Part shown: in pieces, positions 8,345 to 17,054 of the stretch | Position numbering within the stretch: the first letter of the stretch is position 1 | How the letters are laid out: every line of letters begins with the position of its first letter | Source of the DNA: Pseudoxanthomonas sp. Root65 | GTDB taxonomy: Bacteria > Pseudomonadota > Gammaproteobacteria > Xanthomonadales > Xanthomonadaceae | Direction of reading: 5' to 3' | Assembly: GCF_001427635.1 (NCBI RefSeq) | Contig: NZ_LMHA01000001.1 | Span: 2,207,133-2,271,132 of the forward strand | Length of the DNA: 64,000 nt | The notes under the pieces: model-generated | The model's database searches: none | What the model was told of the DNA's origin: nothing | The model's input: only the letters and a program-made list of their open reading frames with translations | Made by a program: the position numbers and the translations under genes

Positions 8345-11300
8345 ATGAGTGCGCTGCGCGAAGCCATGAGCCACGCCGTGCTCGGCTGGGTGAAGCCCGA
8401 ACTGGACGAAACGCTGCGCCTGGTCCGCCAGGAAATCGAGGCCTTCGTCGAGGCGCCCGCCGACACCAGCCGCATGCGCTTCTGCGCCGGCTACCTGCAC
8501 CAGGTGCAGGGCACGCTGCGCATGGTGGAACTGTATGCGCCGGCGATGGTGGCCGAAGAACTGGAACTGCTGGCCAAGGCCCTGCAGGACGGCGGCGCGG
8601 GCGACCGCGACGAAGCCTGCGCCACGCTGATGCGCGGTGCGGTGCTGCTGCCGGATTACCTGGAGCGGCTGCAGGAAGGCCATCGCGACATCCCGATCGT
8701 GCTGCTGCCGCTGCTCAACGAAATCCGCGCGGCGCGCGGTGCGTCGGGCCTCAACGAAAGCATGCTGTTCCCGCCCGGCAGCCGCGAGGAAGCGACGCCG
8801 AGCGAGGCCGAGATCGACCATGCGCGCAGCAGCCTCAGCGGCCGCAACCGCGAACTGCTCGACACCGTCGGCAACGCGGTCAAGGAAGAACTGCTGCGGG
8901 TGAAGGACGCGCTGGACCTGCACCTGCGGACCGGCAGCGATGCGCACGAACTGGAGTCGCAGGTCACCGAACTGGGCAACGTCGCCGATACCCTCGGCAT
9001 GATGGGCCTGGGCGTGGCGCGCGACGTGGTGATGCAGCAGCGCGACACGCTGCGCGAAGTGGTGGCCGGCACGCGGCCGGCCGATGAGGGCACCCTGCTG
9101 GATATCGCCGGCGCGCTGCTGTACGTCGATGCGTCGCTGGACGACCAGGTCGCGCGGCTGGGCAGCGGCGGCGACGCCGCGCCGGACCCGAGCGCGGCCG
9201 AGTCGCAGCGCACGGTCGAGGTGCTGGCGCAGGAAGCCATCATCAACTTCGCCGGCGCACGCGAGCGCTTCGTCGCCTTCATCGAAACCAACTGGGACCA
9301 CGCCGAACTGGCGGACGTCCCGCGCCTGCTGGACGAAGTGGCCGGCGCCCTGCGCATGCTCGAACTCGGCCAGGCCGGCGACTACGTGGTCGGCGTGAAG
9401 CGCTACGTCAGCGGCGAGCTGATCGGCAAGAAGCGCGTGCCCGGCGGCCAGCAACTGGACACGCTGGCCGACGCGATGGCCAGCCTGGAGTACTACCTGG
9501 AGGCGCTGCGCGAGCGGCGTCCCAATCGCGAGGACATCCTCGAGATCACCCGCGGCAGCCTGGAGACGTTGCGCTACTGGCCGCTGCCGGCCGAAGCCAC
9601 CGCAGCCGCGGAAGCGCCCGTTGTCGAGGCGCCCGTCGTCACGCCGACGCCGACCCCGGTTGTCGAAGCGCCCGCCGCACCGCAACCCGACGTCGAGGCC
9701 GCTGCACCCGCACCGGTGTCGTTCGGTGCGCTCTCGCTCGAGCCCCTCGATGCCGCACCGTCCGTCTCGGCACCGGGCGGCGCCAATCCGTTCGATCCGG
9801 TCGGCTTCGAGGAAGCCGATGGCGGCGAAGCGCCGGTGCCGTTCGAGGCGCAGACGCGCGCGCCTGAGCCGCCGGTCGAGGCCGGCGATATCGCGCCGGT
9901 CCACAGCACGCCGGTCGACATGCCGGTCGAAGCCGCCGTCGCGGAAGCGCCTGCGCCGGTGGTGGCGACCGAAACCGACGCGCTGCCCGACCTGCGACAC
10001 GAGATCGCCGCTGCCGCCGCGGCCGTACCGTCGACCGTCATGGGTGGCTTCGATGGCGACAGCACCGACATCGACGACGACATCCGCGAGGTGTTCCTCG
10101 AGGAGTTCGACGAGGAAATCGTCAACCTGCGGCAGCTGCTGCCGGCATGGCGCAGCAATACCGAAGACCTGGAACGCCTGCGGCCGATCCGCCGCGTCTT
10201 CCACACGCTGAAGGGCAGCGGCCGCCTGGTCGGCGCCAAGACGCTCGGCGAGTTCAGCTGGAAGGTCGAGAACATGCTCAACCGCGTGCTCGACCGCACG
10301 CGCGCGCCCAGCCACGCCGTGGAGGTCCTGCTGGAGCAGGCCTGCGAGACGCTGCCGCAGCTCAACGCCGCATTGCGAGGCCAGGGCAGCGTCACCGCCG
10401 ACCTCGCCGGCCTGCAGGACGTCGCCGATCGCCTGGCCGCAGGCGAGGACGCGTACTACAGCGCCGAGCCGGTGGTGCTGGACGAAGAGGCCGACTTCGC
10501 CGAGCCCGCCTCCGTCGCGCCGGCCTCCTTCGACGATGCGCCGGCCGTGTTCGAGCCGGAAACCGAAGGCACGCCCGCCTCCGTTGATGCAGTACTGCGC
10601 GAGATCCTGGAAGCCGAGGTCGACAACCACCTCGACACGGTCGACCACTGGTTGCAGAAGGCACAGGTGGAGGCCACGCCGGTCACCGAGGAACTGCTGC
10701 GCGCCATCCACACGATGAACGGCGCGCTGGCGATGGCCGACGTGCCGGAAATCACCCACGTCACTTCGCCGGCCGAGCAGTACGTCAAGCGGCTGCTGGC
10801 CGCGGGCGAAACGCCCACGCCGGAAGGCGTTGCCGCCCTGGCCGATACCGCGCAGGCGATCCGCCGCAGCGTGGCGGCCCTGCAGGCGCCGTCGCCGCGT
10901 ATTCCGGTGTTCGCCGCATTGGCGGGCCAGTTGCGCGCGCTGGGCGACAGCCTGCCCGACCTGCGCCAAGGTGCGCAGATCGTCGACGACACCCGGCAAG
11001 GCACCTATGTCGGCCAGACGCCGATCGCCTCGCCGGTCGGTCCGTCCGACGTCGAGCTGTTGGCGATGGATCTGTCGGCCTACCTCGATGCCGAGGCGGC
11101 CAACGGCGCCGGCGGCTTCGACACCGTCGCTCCCGTCCAGGATGCCGGCCCGGCCGATGCCGCGACGTCGGCGGTCGAAGAGACCGCCAGTGCCGTGGAC
11201 GCCACCGTGGCACCGACCGAAACGCCCGCCGTGCCGGAAACGCCGGCGCCGGTCGACCGGAGCGTCACCTTCTACGACATCGATTACCGCATCACGCCGC

Positions 11301-14300
11301 GCACGCCGGCGACCGAGGCGGGCGTTGCCGCCCCATCGGGCGAAGCCGCGCACGATGCCGACGCGCTGGCTCCCGCAGAAGAAGCCGCCGCTGAAGACAT
11401 CGTCATCGCCGACATCGAGGCCGACGCCGGCGTGGCCGATCATGTCGACGCCGTCTCGACGACCACCGACGAGACGGTCGTGCTTTCCGCGGCGGACGCC
11501 GCCGGGCAAGCCACCGACGACGCGGTTTCCCTCGTCGAGGACGATGCGCTGGTGGTCGATGGCGACCTGCCGGCGTTCCTCGTCGAGACCGACGCCGCGA
11601 CGCCGGCAGACGCTGACGAGTCGGTCGTCGAAGAAAGTCTGTCCGTGGTCGACGAGATCGCCGCGTCGGACGAGGTGGTGTCCGTGGACGCAACCGACAC
11701 CGGTACGGAAGCGCAGCCAGAAATCGTGGACACCGCCGAAGAGATCGAAGAGATCACGCTCGAGGACGAGGTCGCCGGCCACGATGCCGTGGACAGCCTC
11801 GAAACGCTGCCGGAAACGGTGGAAGACGAAGCGCCGACCGCCGAGGCAACCACGCTCGTTGCCGCGGATGACGCATCGCTGGCCGACGCCGGATCCGACG
11901 CCGGATCCGACGCCGGATCCGACGACACCGCTGGCGCCACTGTCGATACTGCGTTGTTCGTCAACGACATCGCCGTCGATGCGGCTGCGCCGGCAGCGGC
12001 CGAGCTCGTCGACGCCGCGGATACCACCGACGTCGTGGTTGCCCCGGAGGCGGAAGAGACCGCGTTGCAGGATGTCGAAGCCGTTGCCTCCGTCGAAGTC
12101 GAGGAGTCTGCCGTGACCAGTGCACCCGCCGACATGCCGGAGCCGGAAGACGCGCTCGACGTCACCGGGCTCGACCTGGACCTGGTCGAGATCTTCATCG
12201 AAGAAGGCAACGACCTGCTCGATCACTCGGACGACCTGATCGCCAAGCTGCGCGAAACGCCGGAAGACCGCACGCTCATCACCAGCCTGCAGCGCGACCT
12301 GCACACGCTGAAGGGTGGCGCACGCATGGCGGGCATCCACGCCGTGGGCGACCTCGGCCACGCGATCGAATCGATGCTGGAGTCGATCGCCGGCCAGCGC
12401 ACCGAGCTCGACCGTCGCGCCGTCCAGTTGCTGGAGCGCGGTTTCGATGCGCTGCACGCGCAGCTGGCCCGCGTCACCGCGCGCCGTGCCGTCGCCATTC
12501 CGGACGGCATGATCGCCGAGTTCAACGCGCATGCCCGCGGCATCGTGCTGCCCGACGCGCCCGTCGCCGCCGACATGCCTGCCGGACCGATCGAACTGGC
12601 GCCGCTGTCGGCGCCGATCGACACCGACGCCGCTGCGGCGCCGGTCGAGGAGGAGTTCTTCCCGGTCGGCCAGCAGGAACAGGTGCGCGTGCGCGCCGAC
12701 CTGCTCGACCGCCTGGTCAACAACGCCGGCGAAGTCGCGATCTACCGTGCCCGCCTCGAACAGCAGCTGGGCGCGTTCCGCGGCGCGATGGCGGAACTGG
12801 ACCGCACCAACATCCGCATGCACGACCAGCTGCGCCGCCTCGATCTGGAAACGGAGGCGCAGATCGTCGCCCGTTACCAGCGCGAGCACGACAAGCAGGA
12901 TCCGACCTTCGATCCGCTGGAACTGGACCGCTTCTCCACGCTGCAGCAGCTCAGCCGCGCGCTGGCCGAATCGGCCGCCGACATCAGCGGCCTGCAGGGC
13001 GTGCTGGACGACCTGGCGCGCCAGTACGACAGCCTGCTGCAGCAGCAGTCGCGCGTGAGCTCGGAACTCCAGGATGGCCTGATGCGTGCACGCATGCTGC
13101 CGTTCGAGGGCATCGTGCCGCGCCTGCGCCGCGTGCTGCGCCAGGCGGCGACCGAGACGCACAAGCAGGTCAGCCTGCAGTTCTCCGGCACGCACGGCGA
13201 AATGGACCGCAACGTGCTGGACCGCATGACCGCGCCGCTGGAGCATCTGCTGCGCAATTCCGTCGCGCACGGCCTGGAAACGCCGAAGGAACGCCGCAAG
13301 GCGGGCAAGCCGGAGGAAGGCACCGTGCACGTGGCCCTGCGCCGCGAAGGCTCGGAAATGGTGCTGGAGGTGTCCGACGACGGCGCCGGCCTGAACCGCG
13401 ATGCCATCCGCAAGCGCGCCGAGCAGCGCGGCCTGCTGCAGCCGGGTGCCGTGCTGCCCGACAGCGCGCTGGACCGCCTGATCCTGGAGCCCGGTTTCAG
13501 TACCGCCGACAAGGTCAGCCAGCTGGCCGGCCGTGGCGTGGGCATGGACGTGGTCTACAACGAAGTGCGCCAGCTGGGCGGTTCGCTGGAAATCAGCTCG
13601 GTGCCCGGCAAGGGCGCGACCTTCACGCTGCGCCTGCCGCAGACGCTGGCGGTCAGCCAGGCGGTGTTCGTGCAGATCGGCGAAACCCAGTTCGCGGTGC
13701 CGGTGGCGGCGGTCAGCGGTATCGGCCGCATCAGCCACGCCCGCTTCAGTGCGGGTGCGGGCAGTTACCACTACGCCGGCGAAGACTATCCGCTCTACAA
13801 CCTCGGCCACCTGGTCGGGCAGGGCGCCGCCAAGGCCGAAGGCCAGCCTCAGGTGCCGTTGCTGCTGGTGCGTTCGGGCGACCTGCGCGCTGCGGTGGCG
13901 GTCGACCAGGTGCTCGGCAACCGCGAGATCGTGGTCAAGCCGGTCGGTCCGCAGATCGCCTCGATCCCCGGCATCTACGGTGCCACGATCACCGGCGACG
14001 GCAGCGTGGTGGTGATCCTGGACGCCGCACCCCTGGTGCGTCGCCACCTGGCGCAGCCGCAGGAGCCCACGCAGCAGGCCCCCGTGGTCGAGCAGCGTCG
14101 CGTGCCGCTGGTGATGGTGGTGGACGATTCGCTGACCATGCGCAAGGTGACCAGCCGTGTGCTGGAGCGCCACAACTTCGAAGTCAGCGCCGCGCGCGAC
14201 GGCGTCGAGGCGCTGGAGAAACTGGAAGAGCGCGTGCCCGACCTGATGCTGCTCGACATCGAAATGCCGCGCATGGACGGGTACGAGCTGGCCACGGCGA

Positions 14301-14482
14301 TGAAGGCCGATCCGCGCTTCAGGGACGTGCCGATCGTGATGATCACCTCGCGTACCGGCGACAAGCATCGCCAGCGCGCCTTCGACATCGGCGTGCAGCG
14401 CTACCTGGGCAAGCCGTACCAGGAGCTCGACCTGATGCGCAACGTGTACGACCTGCTGGGAATCGCCCGTGTCCGTGAGTGA
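8345..14482 (+). CDS. chpA: Pil-Chp hybrid histidine kinase ChpA/PilL
   Basis: Very large (2045 residues) CheA-type kinase that drives twitching motility. Visible order: an N-terminal HPt-like module with YLHQVQGTLRMV; a canonical HPt with H620 (FHTLKGSGRL); another HPt with H789 (IHTMNGALAM); a very acidic, Ala/Asp/Glu-rich linker (about residues 920-1270); an HPt with H1320 (LHTLKGGARM); a CheA dimerisation and ATPase region with N box HLLRNSVAHGLE (about 1632), DDGAGLN (about 1679) and GRGVGMDVV (about 1730); a CheW-like domain; and a C-terminal receiver with LLDIEMPRMDGYE (about 1971-1983). Pseudomonas ChpA is longer with more phosphotransfer modules. Start ATG 8345 follows GGGAGCACGCCC. 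A 25-codon frame at 8271-8348 overlaps this start and might be a leader, but nothing proves it. Confidence 0.94.
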   Translation: MSALREAMSHAVLGWVKPELDETLRLVRQEIEAFVEAPADTSRMRFCAGYLHQVQGTLRMVELYAPAMVAEELELLAKALQDGGAGDRDEACATLMRGAVLLPDYLERLQEGHRDIPIVLLPLLNEIRAARGASGLNESMLFPPGSREEATPSEAEIDHARSSLSGRNRELLDTVGNAVKEELLRVKDALDLHLRTGSDAHELESQVTELGNVADTLGMMGLGVARDVVMQQRDTLREVVAGTRPADEGTLLDIAGALLYVDASLDDQVARLGSGGDAAPDPSAAESQRTVEVLAQEAIINFAGARERFVAFIETNWDHAELADVPRLLDEVAGALRMLELGQAGDYVVGVKRYVSGELIGKKRVPGGQQLDTLADAMASLEYYLEALRERRPNREDILEITRGSLETLRYWPLPAEATAAAEAPVVEAPVVTPTPTPVVEAPAAPQPDVEAAAPAPVSFGALSLEPLDAAPSVSAPGGANPFDPVGFEEADGGEAPVPFEAQTRAPEPPVEAGDIAPVHSTPVDMPVEAAVAEAPAPVVATETDALPDLRHEIAAAAAAVPSTVMGGFDGDSTDIDDDIREVFLEEFDEEIVNLRQLLPAWRSNTEDLERLRPIRRVFHTLKGSGRLVGAKTLGEFSWKVENMLNRVLDRTRAPSHAVEVLLEQACETLPQLNAALRGQGSVTADLAGLQDVADRLAAGEDAYYSAEPVVLDEEADFAEPASVAPASFDDAPAVFEPETEGTPASVDAVLREILEAEVDNHLDTVDHWLQKAQVEATPVTEELLRAIHTMNGALAMADVPEITHVTSPAEQYVKRLLAAGETPTPEGVAALADTAQAIRRSVAALQAPSPRIPVFAALAGQLRALGDSLPDLRQGAQIVDDTRQGTYVGQTPIASPVGPSDVELLAMDLSAYLDAEAANGAGGFDTVAPVQDAGPADAATSAVEETASAVDATVAPTETPAVPETPAPVDRSVTFYDIDYRITPRTPATEAGVAAPSGEAAHDADALAPAEEAAAEDIVIADIEADAGVADHVDAVSTTTDETVVLSAADAAGQATDDAVSLVEDDALVVDGDLPAFLVETDAATPADADESVVEESLSVVDEIAASDEVVSVDATDTGTEAQPEIVDTAEEIEEITLEDEVAGHDAVDSLETLPETVEDEAPTAEATTLVAADDASLADAGSDAGSDAGSDDTAGATVDTALFVNDIAVDAAAPAAAELVDAADTTDVVVAPEAEETALQDVEAVASVEVEESAVTSAPADMPEPEDALDVTGLDLDLVEIFIEEGNDLLDHSDDLIAKLRETPEDRTLITSLQRDLHTLKGGARMAGIHAVGDLGHAIESMLESIAGQRTELDRRAVQLLERGFDALHAQLARVTARRAVAIPDGMIAEFNAHARGIVLPDAPVAADMPAGPIELAPLSAPIDTDAAAAPVEEEFFPVGQQEQVRVRADLLDRLVNNAGEVAIYRARLEQQLGAFRGAMAELDRTNIRMHDQLRRLDLETEAQIVARYQREHDKQDPTFDPLELDRFSTLQQLSRALAESAADISGLQGVLDDLARQYDSLLQQQSRVSSELQDGLMRARMLPFEGIVPRLRRVLRQAATETHKQVSLQFSGTHGEMDRNVLDRMTAPLEHLLRNSVAHGLETPKERRKAGKPEEGTVHVALRREGSEMVLEVSDDGAGLNRDAIRKRAEQRGLLQPGAVLPDSALDRLILEPGFSTADKVSQLAGRGVGMDVVYNEVRQLGGSLEISSVPGKGATFTLRLPQTLAVSQAVFVQIGETQFAVPVAAVSGIGRISHARFSAGAGSYHYAGEDYPLYNLGHLVGQGAAKAEGQPQVPLLLVRSGDLRAAVAVDQVLGNREIVVKPVGPQIASIPGIYGATITGDGSVVVILDAAPLVRRHLAQPQEPTQQAPVVEQRRVPLVMVVDDSLTMRKVTSRVLERHNFEVSAARDGVEALEKLEERVPDLMLLDIEMPRMDGYELATAMKADPRFRDVPIVMITSRTGDKHRQRAFDIGVQRYLGKPYQELDLMRNVYDLLGIARVRE
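11888..11923 (+). repeat. three tandem 12-bp units in the chpA linker
   Basis: GCCGGATCCGAC occurs three times without a mismatch at 11888-11899, 11900-11911 and 11912-11923. Each unit encodes AGSD within the acidic interdomain linker of ChpA. Because the unit is a multiple of three, copy-number change would alter linker length without a frameshift. Confidence 0.85.
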
Positions 14483-15710
14483 AGCCAAACGCGTTGCCCT
14501 GCTGGCGCGCCCGGGCGAGGCGCGCGAACGCCTGCGCGTGGCGCTGCATGAGGCCGGCGCCGAGATCGTGCTGGAAGACGACCCCAACACGCTCGACGCC
14601 GATGCCCTCGGCAGCAGCGCGCCGCAGGTGGTGCTGGTGGCGCTGGAGCCGGCCATCGAGGACAGCCTGGAACGCTTCGACAGCGTGCTGCACGATCCCG
14701 CGGTGGCGGTGATCTTCGACGAGGCCGACCTGGCCGCGCGTCGCCAGGGATGGGACGCCCAGCGCTGGGCGCGCCACCTGGCCGCCAAGCTGCACGGCCA
14801 CCAGGACGTGCTGCCGCCCGGTCGCGAAGAAGACGTGGGCCTGCAATTGGAACCCGGCCTGCCGGTGACGCCGGCGCAGCTGCATGCAGGCGAACAGGTG
14901 TCCGACTACCTGGAATCGGTGGCGGGCATGGCGCTGGAACTGCCCAGCGACGACTTCGCCTACACCGGCGGCTTCCAGCCGCGCGCCGCCGACGAGCAGG
15001 TCGTCGATGCCGATGCGTGGCTGCGGTCGGCGTCGGAGCAGGCGGAGTCGGCGTCGCTGCCGCCGCCGCTTCCCGCCGCACCGCCGGTGGCCGAGCCGCC
15101 GCCGCTGCCCACGCCCAAGGCCAGCTTCGATCTCTCGTCGCTGGAACTGGAGCCGCTGGAAGGCGGTGGCGTGGCAGCCGCCGCGCGAACGCAGGGTGCG
15201 GTGCTGGTGTTCGCCGGCATCGGCGGCCCGGACGCCGTGCGCAAGTTGCTGGCCGACTTGCCCACCGGGTTCCCGAAGCCGGTGATGGTGCACCTTCGCC
15301 TCGATGGTGGCCGCTACGACAACCTGGTCCGGCAGATGGAGCGCGTGGCGCACATGCCGGTGCTGCTGGCCGAAGCCGGCAAGCCCGCCGAGGCGGGGCA
15401 TGTGTATGTGATGCCCGGCGACGTGGTCCCGTTCGTCGACGACGGCACCGTGGGTTTCCGCCCCGGCGCGGTGATCCACACGGTCATTCCGCAATTGCCG
15501 CCGGCCGACAGCGCGGTGCTGCTGCTCAGCGGCAGCGACACGGCGCTGGTGGAGGCCGCCGCCGAACTGGGCAACGCCGGCGCGCTGGTCATGGGCCAGT
15601 CGCAGGAAGGCTGCTACGACCCGGCCGCACCGAAGGCCCTCACGGCGCGTGGCGCCGAACTGGGCTCGCCCGCGCAGATCGCGCAGCGCCTGACCGACCG
15701 CTGGTTCTGA
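14469..15710 (+). CDS. chpB: ChpB: CheB-methylesterase-like protein with altered active site
   Basis: Fifth gene of the Pil-Chp operon, in the position of the chemoreceptor methylesterase ChpB. The 413-residue protein has a degenerate receiver-like N-terminal region, a proline-rich linker (about residues 195-218) and a C-terminal CheB-like domain. In CheB the nucleophile lies in ASTGGP; here the aligned sequence is AGIGGP at residues 249-254, so Ser is replaced by Gly250. The histidine (VHLRLDGG) and aspartate (LLSGSDTALVEAA) of the triad seem retained. It is therefore likely inactive as a hydrolase or altered. Start is GTG at 14469, or GTG at 14475, overlapping the chpA stop. ChpC follows after 10 bp. 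Confidence 0.82.
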   Translation: MSVSEAKRVALLARPGEARERLRVALHEAGAEIVLEDDPNTLDADALGSSAPQVVLVALEPAIEDSLERFDSVLHDPAVAVIFDEADLAARRQGWDAQRWARHLAAKLHGHQDVLPPGREEDVGLQLEPGLPVTPAQLHAGEQVSDYLESVAGMALELPSDDFAYTGGFQPRAADEQVVDADAWLRSASEQAESASLPPPLPAAPPVAEPPPLPTPKASFDLSSLELEPLEGGGVAAAARTQGAVLVFAGIGGPDAVRKLLADLPTGFPKPVMVHLRLDGGRYDNLVRQMERVAHMPVLLAEAGKPAEAGHVYVMPGDVVPFVDDGTVGFRPGAVIHTVIPQLPPADSAVLLLSGSDTALVEAAAELGNAGALVMGQSQEGCYDPAAPKALTARGAELGSPAQIAQRLTDRWF

Positions 15711-15720
15711 GGAACACACG

Positions 15721-16191
15721 ATGGCCCATTCCAATGACGAAATCCGCGGCGTCCTGATCCAGGCGGGCGAATACCGCCTGCTGCTGCCCAATGCCACCGT
15801 CGCCGAAGTGCTGACGCGCGCACCGGTCGAGCCGGTCGCCGCCATGCCCGACTGGCTGCCGGGCCGGATCGACTGGCACGGCTGGCCGGTGCCGCTGGTC
15901 GCGTTCGGTCGCCTGACCGGCAACGCCAACGACCCGGTCGCGCTGAACAGCAAGATCGTCGTGCTGAAGGCGCTGAGCGGCGACAAGGATCGCCCGTACT
16001 TCGCGCTGCTCACGCCGTCGTTCCCGCGGCTGGTCTCGGTACCGCGCGACGGCCTGCTCGCCGACGCGACCGAGGAGGATCTCCCGGTCGGGGTGAAGGT
16101 CCGCGTGCTGCTGGGCGACGAAGCCGCCGTGCTGCCCGACCTGGAAGTGGTCGAAACGATGATCGACGAGGCGCTGGCCAGCGCGGCTTGA
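15721..16191 (+). CDS. chpC: ChpC: CheW-domain protein of the Pil-Chp system
   Basis: Last gene of the chemosensory operon. The 156-residue product is a single CheW-like domain (YRLLLPNATVAEVLTRAPVE, then DWLPGRIDWHGWPVPLVAFGRL and a C-terminal acidic helix). ChpC in Pseudomonas is thought to connect additional receptors or signals to the ChpA kinase. The ATG at 15721 is preceded by GAGGAACAC. The stop is followed by a palindromic repeat that may help end the transcript. Confidence 0.88.
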   Translation: MAHSNDEIRGVLIQAGEYRLLLPNATVAEVLTRAPVEPVAAMPDWLPGRIDWHGWPVPLVAFGRLTGNANDPVALNSKIVVLKALSGDKDRPYFALLTPSFPRLVSVPRDGLLADATEEDLPVGVKVRVLLGDEAAVLPDLEVVETMIDEALASAA

Positions 16192-16222
16192 TCGCCCGCC
16201 GACCATGCAAACCCCGTTTCCC

Positions 16223-16298
16223 GTAGGAGCGGCCCATGGCCGCGATGCTTCTGCCGGTTGCGTGGTCGAAAAGCATCGCGGCCATGGGCCGCTCCTAC
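16223..16298. repeat. perfect 28-bp inverted repeat (GTAGGAGCG family)
   Basis: Arms at 16223-16250 and 16271-16298 are exact reverse complements, starting GTAGGAGCGGCCCATGGCCG, separated by a 20-nt loop. The element lies between the convergent genes chpC and rsmE. A diverged copy is at 46887-46964 and a related subtype at 59342-59412. Transcribed from either side it would fold into a very stable hairpin, so it may act as a bidirectional transcript end. Confidence 0.92.
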
Positions 16299-16322
16299 AG
16301 ACATCCCGGGACGCTTCGTTCC

Positions 16323-17054
16323 CTACAGGTCGCCGAACCTCGACTGCAGCGCCGCGATGGCCGCCAGGCCGGCGGTCTCGGTGCGCAGGATGCGTGGACC
16401 CAGCCGCAGCCCGATGAATCCGGCCGCCGACAGGGTGTCGCGATCGCGCGGCGACCAGCCGCCTTCCGGGCCGATCGCCACCACCACCGCACCGCCGGCG
16501 ATCTGCACGGTGGCCAGCGAGACCTCGCCGGTCGGATCGAGCGTCAGCTTCGTCGCGTCGGCGCCGACGGCGCGCGCCGCATCGGCCAGCGCGGCCGGTG
16601 CCGACAGCGTGGGCAGGCGCGCGCGCCCGCTCTGTTCGCAGGCCGACGCGATGACGCTACGCCAGTGCGCCGCGCGCTTCTCCGCGCGCTCGGCATCCAG
16701 CTTCACCTCGGTGCGCTCGGCCACCACCGGGACGACCGCCGCCACGCCCAGTTCGGTGGCCTTCTGCAGGATCAGGTCCATCTTCTCGCCGCGCGCGACG
16801 CCCTGCAGCAGGGTGACGTGCAGCGGTGACTCGTTGTCCACGCTGCGTGCGGCGATGATCTCGGCCCGCACCTCACGCTTGCTGATCGTGCTGAGGCGTG
16901 CGTCGTAATCATGGCCGTCACCGTTGAACACCACGCAGGCATCGCCTTCGCGCAGGCGCAACACGCGGGCCAGGTGGTTGGCGGCGGTCTCTGGCAGGGC
17001 GAGGGACGCGCCGACGGCCAGCGGCGCGTCAACATGGCAGCGGGTCAGGCGCAT
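16323..17054 (-). CDS. rsmE: 16S rRNA (uracil-1498-N3) methyltransferase
   Basis: SPOUT-class enzyme that methylates U1498 of 16S rRNA using S-adenosylmethionine. The 243-residue length fits the family. Marks are the N-terminal PUA-like segment (AANHLARVLRLREGDACVVFNGDG), LLQGVARGEKMDLILQKATE, VVAERTEVKLD, and the knotted C-terminal VVVAIGPEGGWSPRDRD followed by RLGPRILRTETAGLAAIA. Its start overlaps the end of bioA by 10 bp, so the two are cotranscribed and probably translationally coupled. Confidence 0.95.
   Translation of the reverse strand: MRLTRCHVDAPLAVGASLALPETAANHLARVLRLREGDACVVFNGDGHDYDARLSTISKREVRAEIIAARSVDNESPLHVTLLQGVARGEKMDLILQKATELGVAAVVPVVAERTEVKLDAERAEKRAAHWRSVIASACEQSGRARLPTLSAPAALADAARAVGADATKLTLDPTGEVSLATVQIAGGAVVVAIGPEGGWSPRDRDTLSAAGFIGLRLGPRILRTETAGLAAIAALQSRFGDL

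Noticed and set aside
8271..8348. 25-codon frame just before chpA as a leader peptide
   Set aside because: It has a start and overlaps the chpA ATG, but its sequence shows nothing regulatory and it can arise by chance; mentioned under chpA only.
6200..14788. A 2862-codon open frame antisense to pilJ and chpA
   Set aside because: It is a shadow of the GC-rich chpA gene: the product is a low-complexity Arg/Gly/His mixture with no domain, and the sense strand encodes clear kinase motifs.
16223..16298. A simple rho-independent terminator
   Set aside because: Arms are strong but there is no adjacent U tract, and related copies elsewhere show it to be a repeat family; a terminating side effect is possible.
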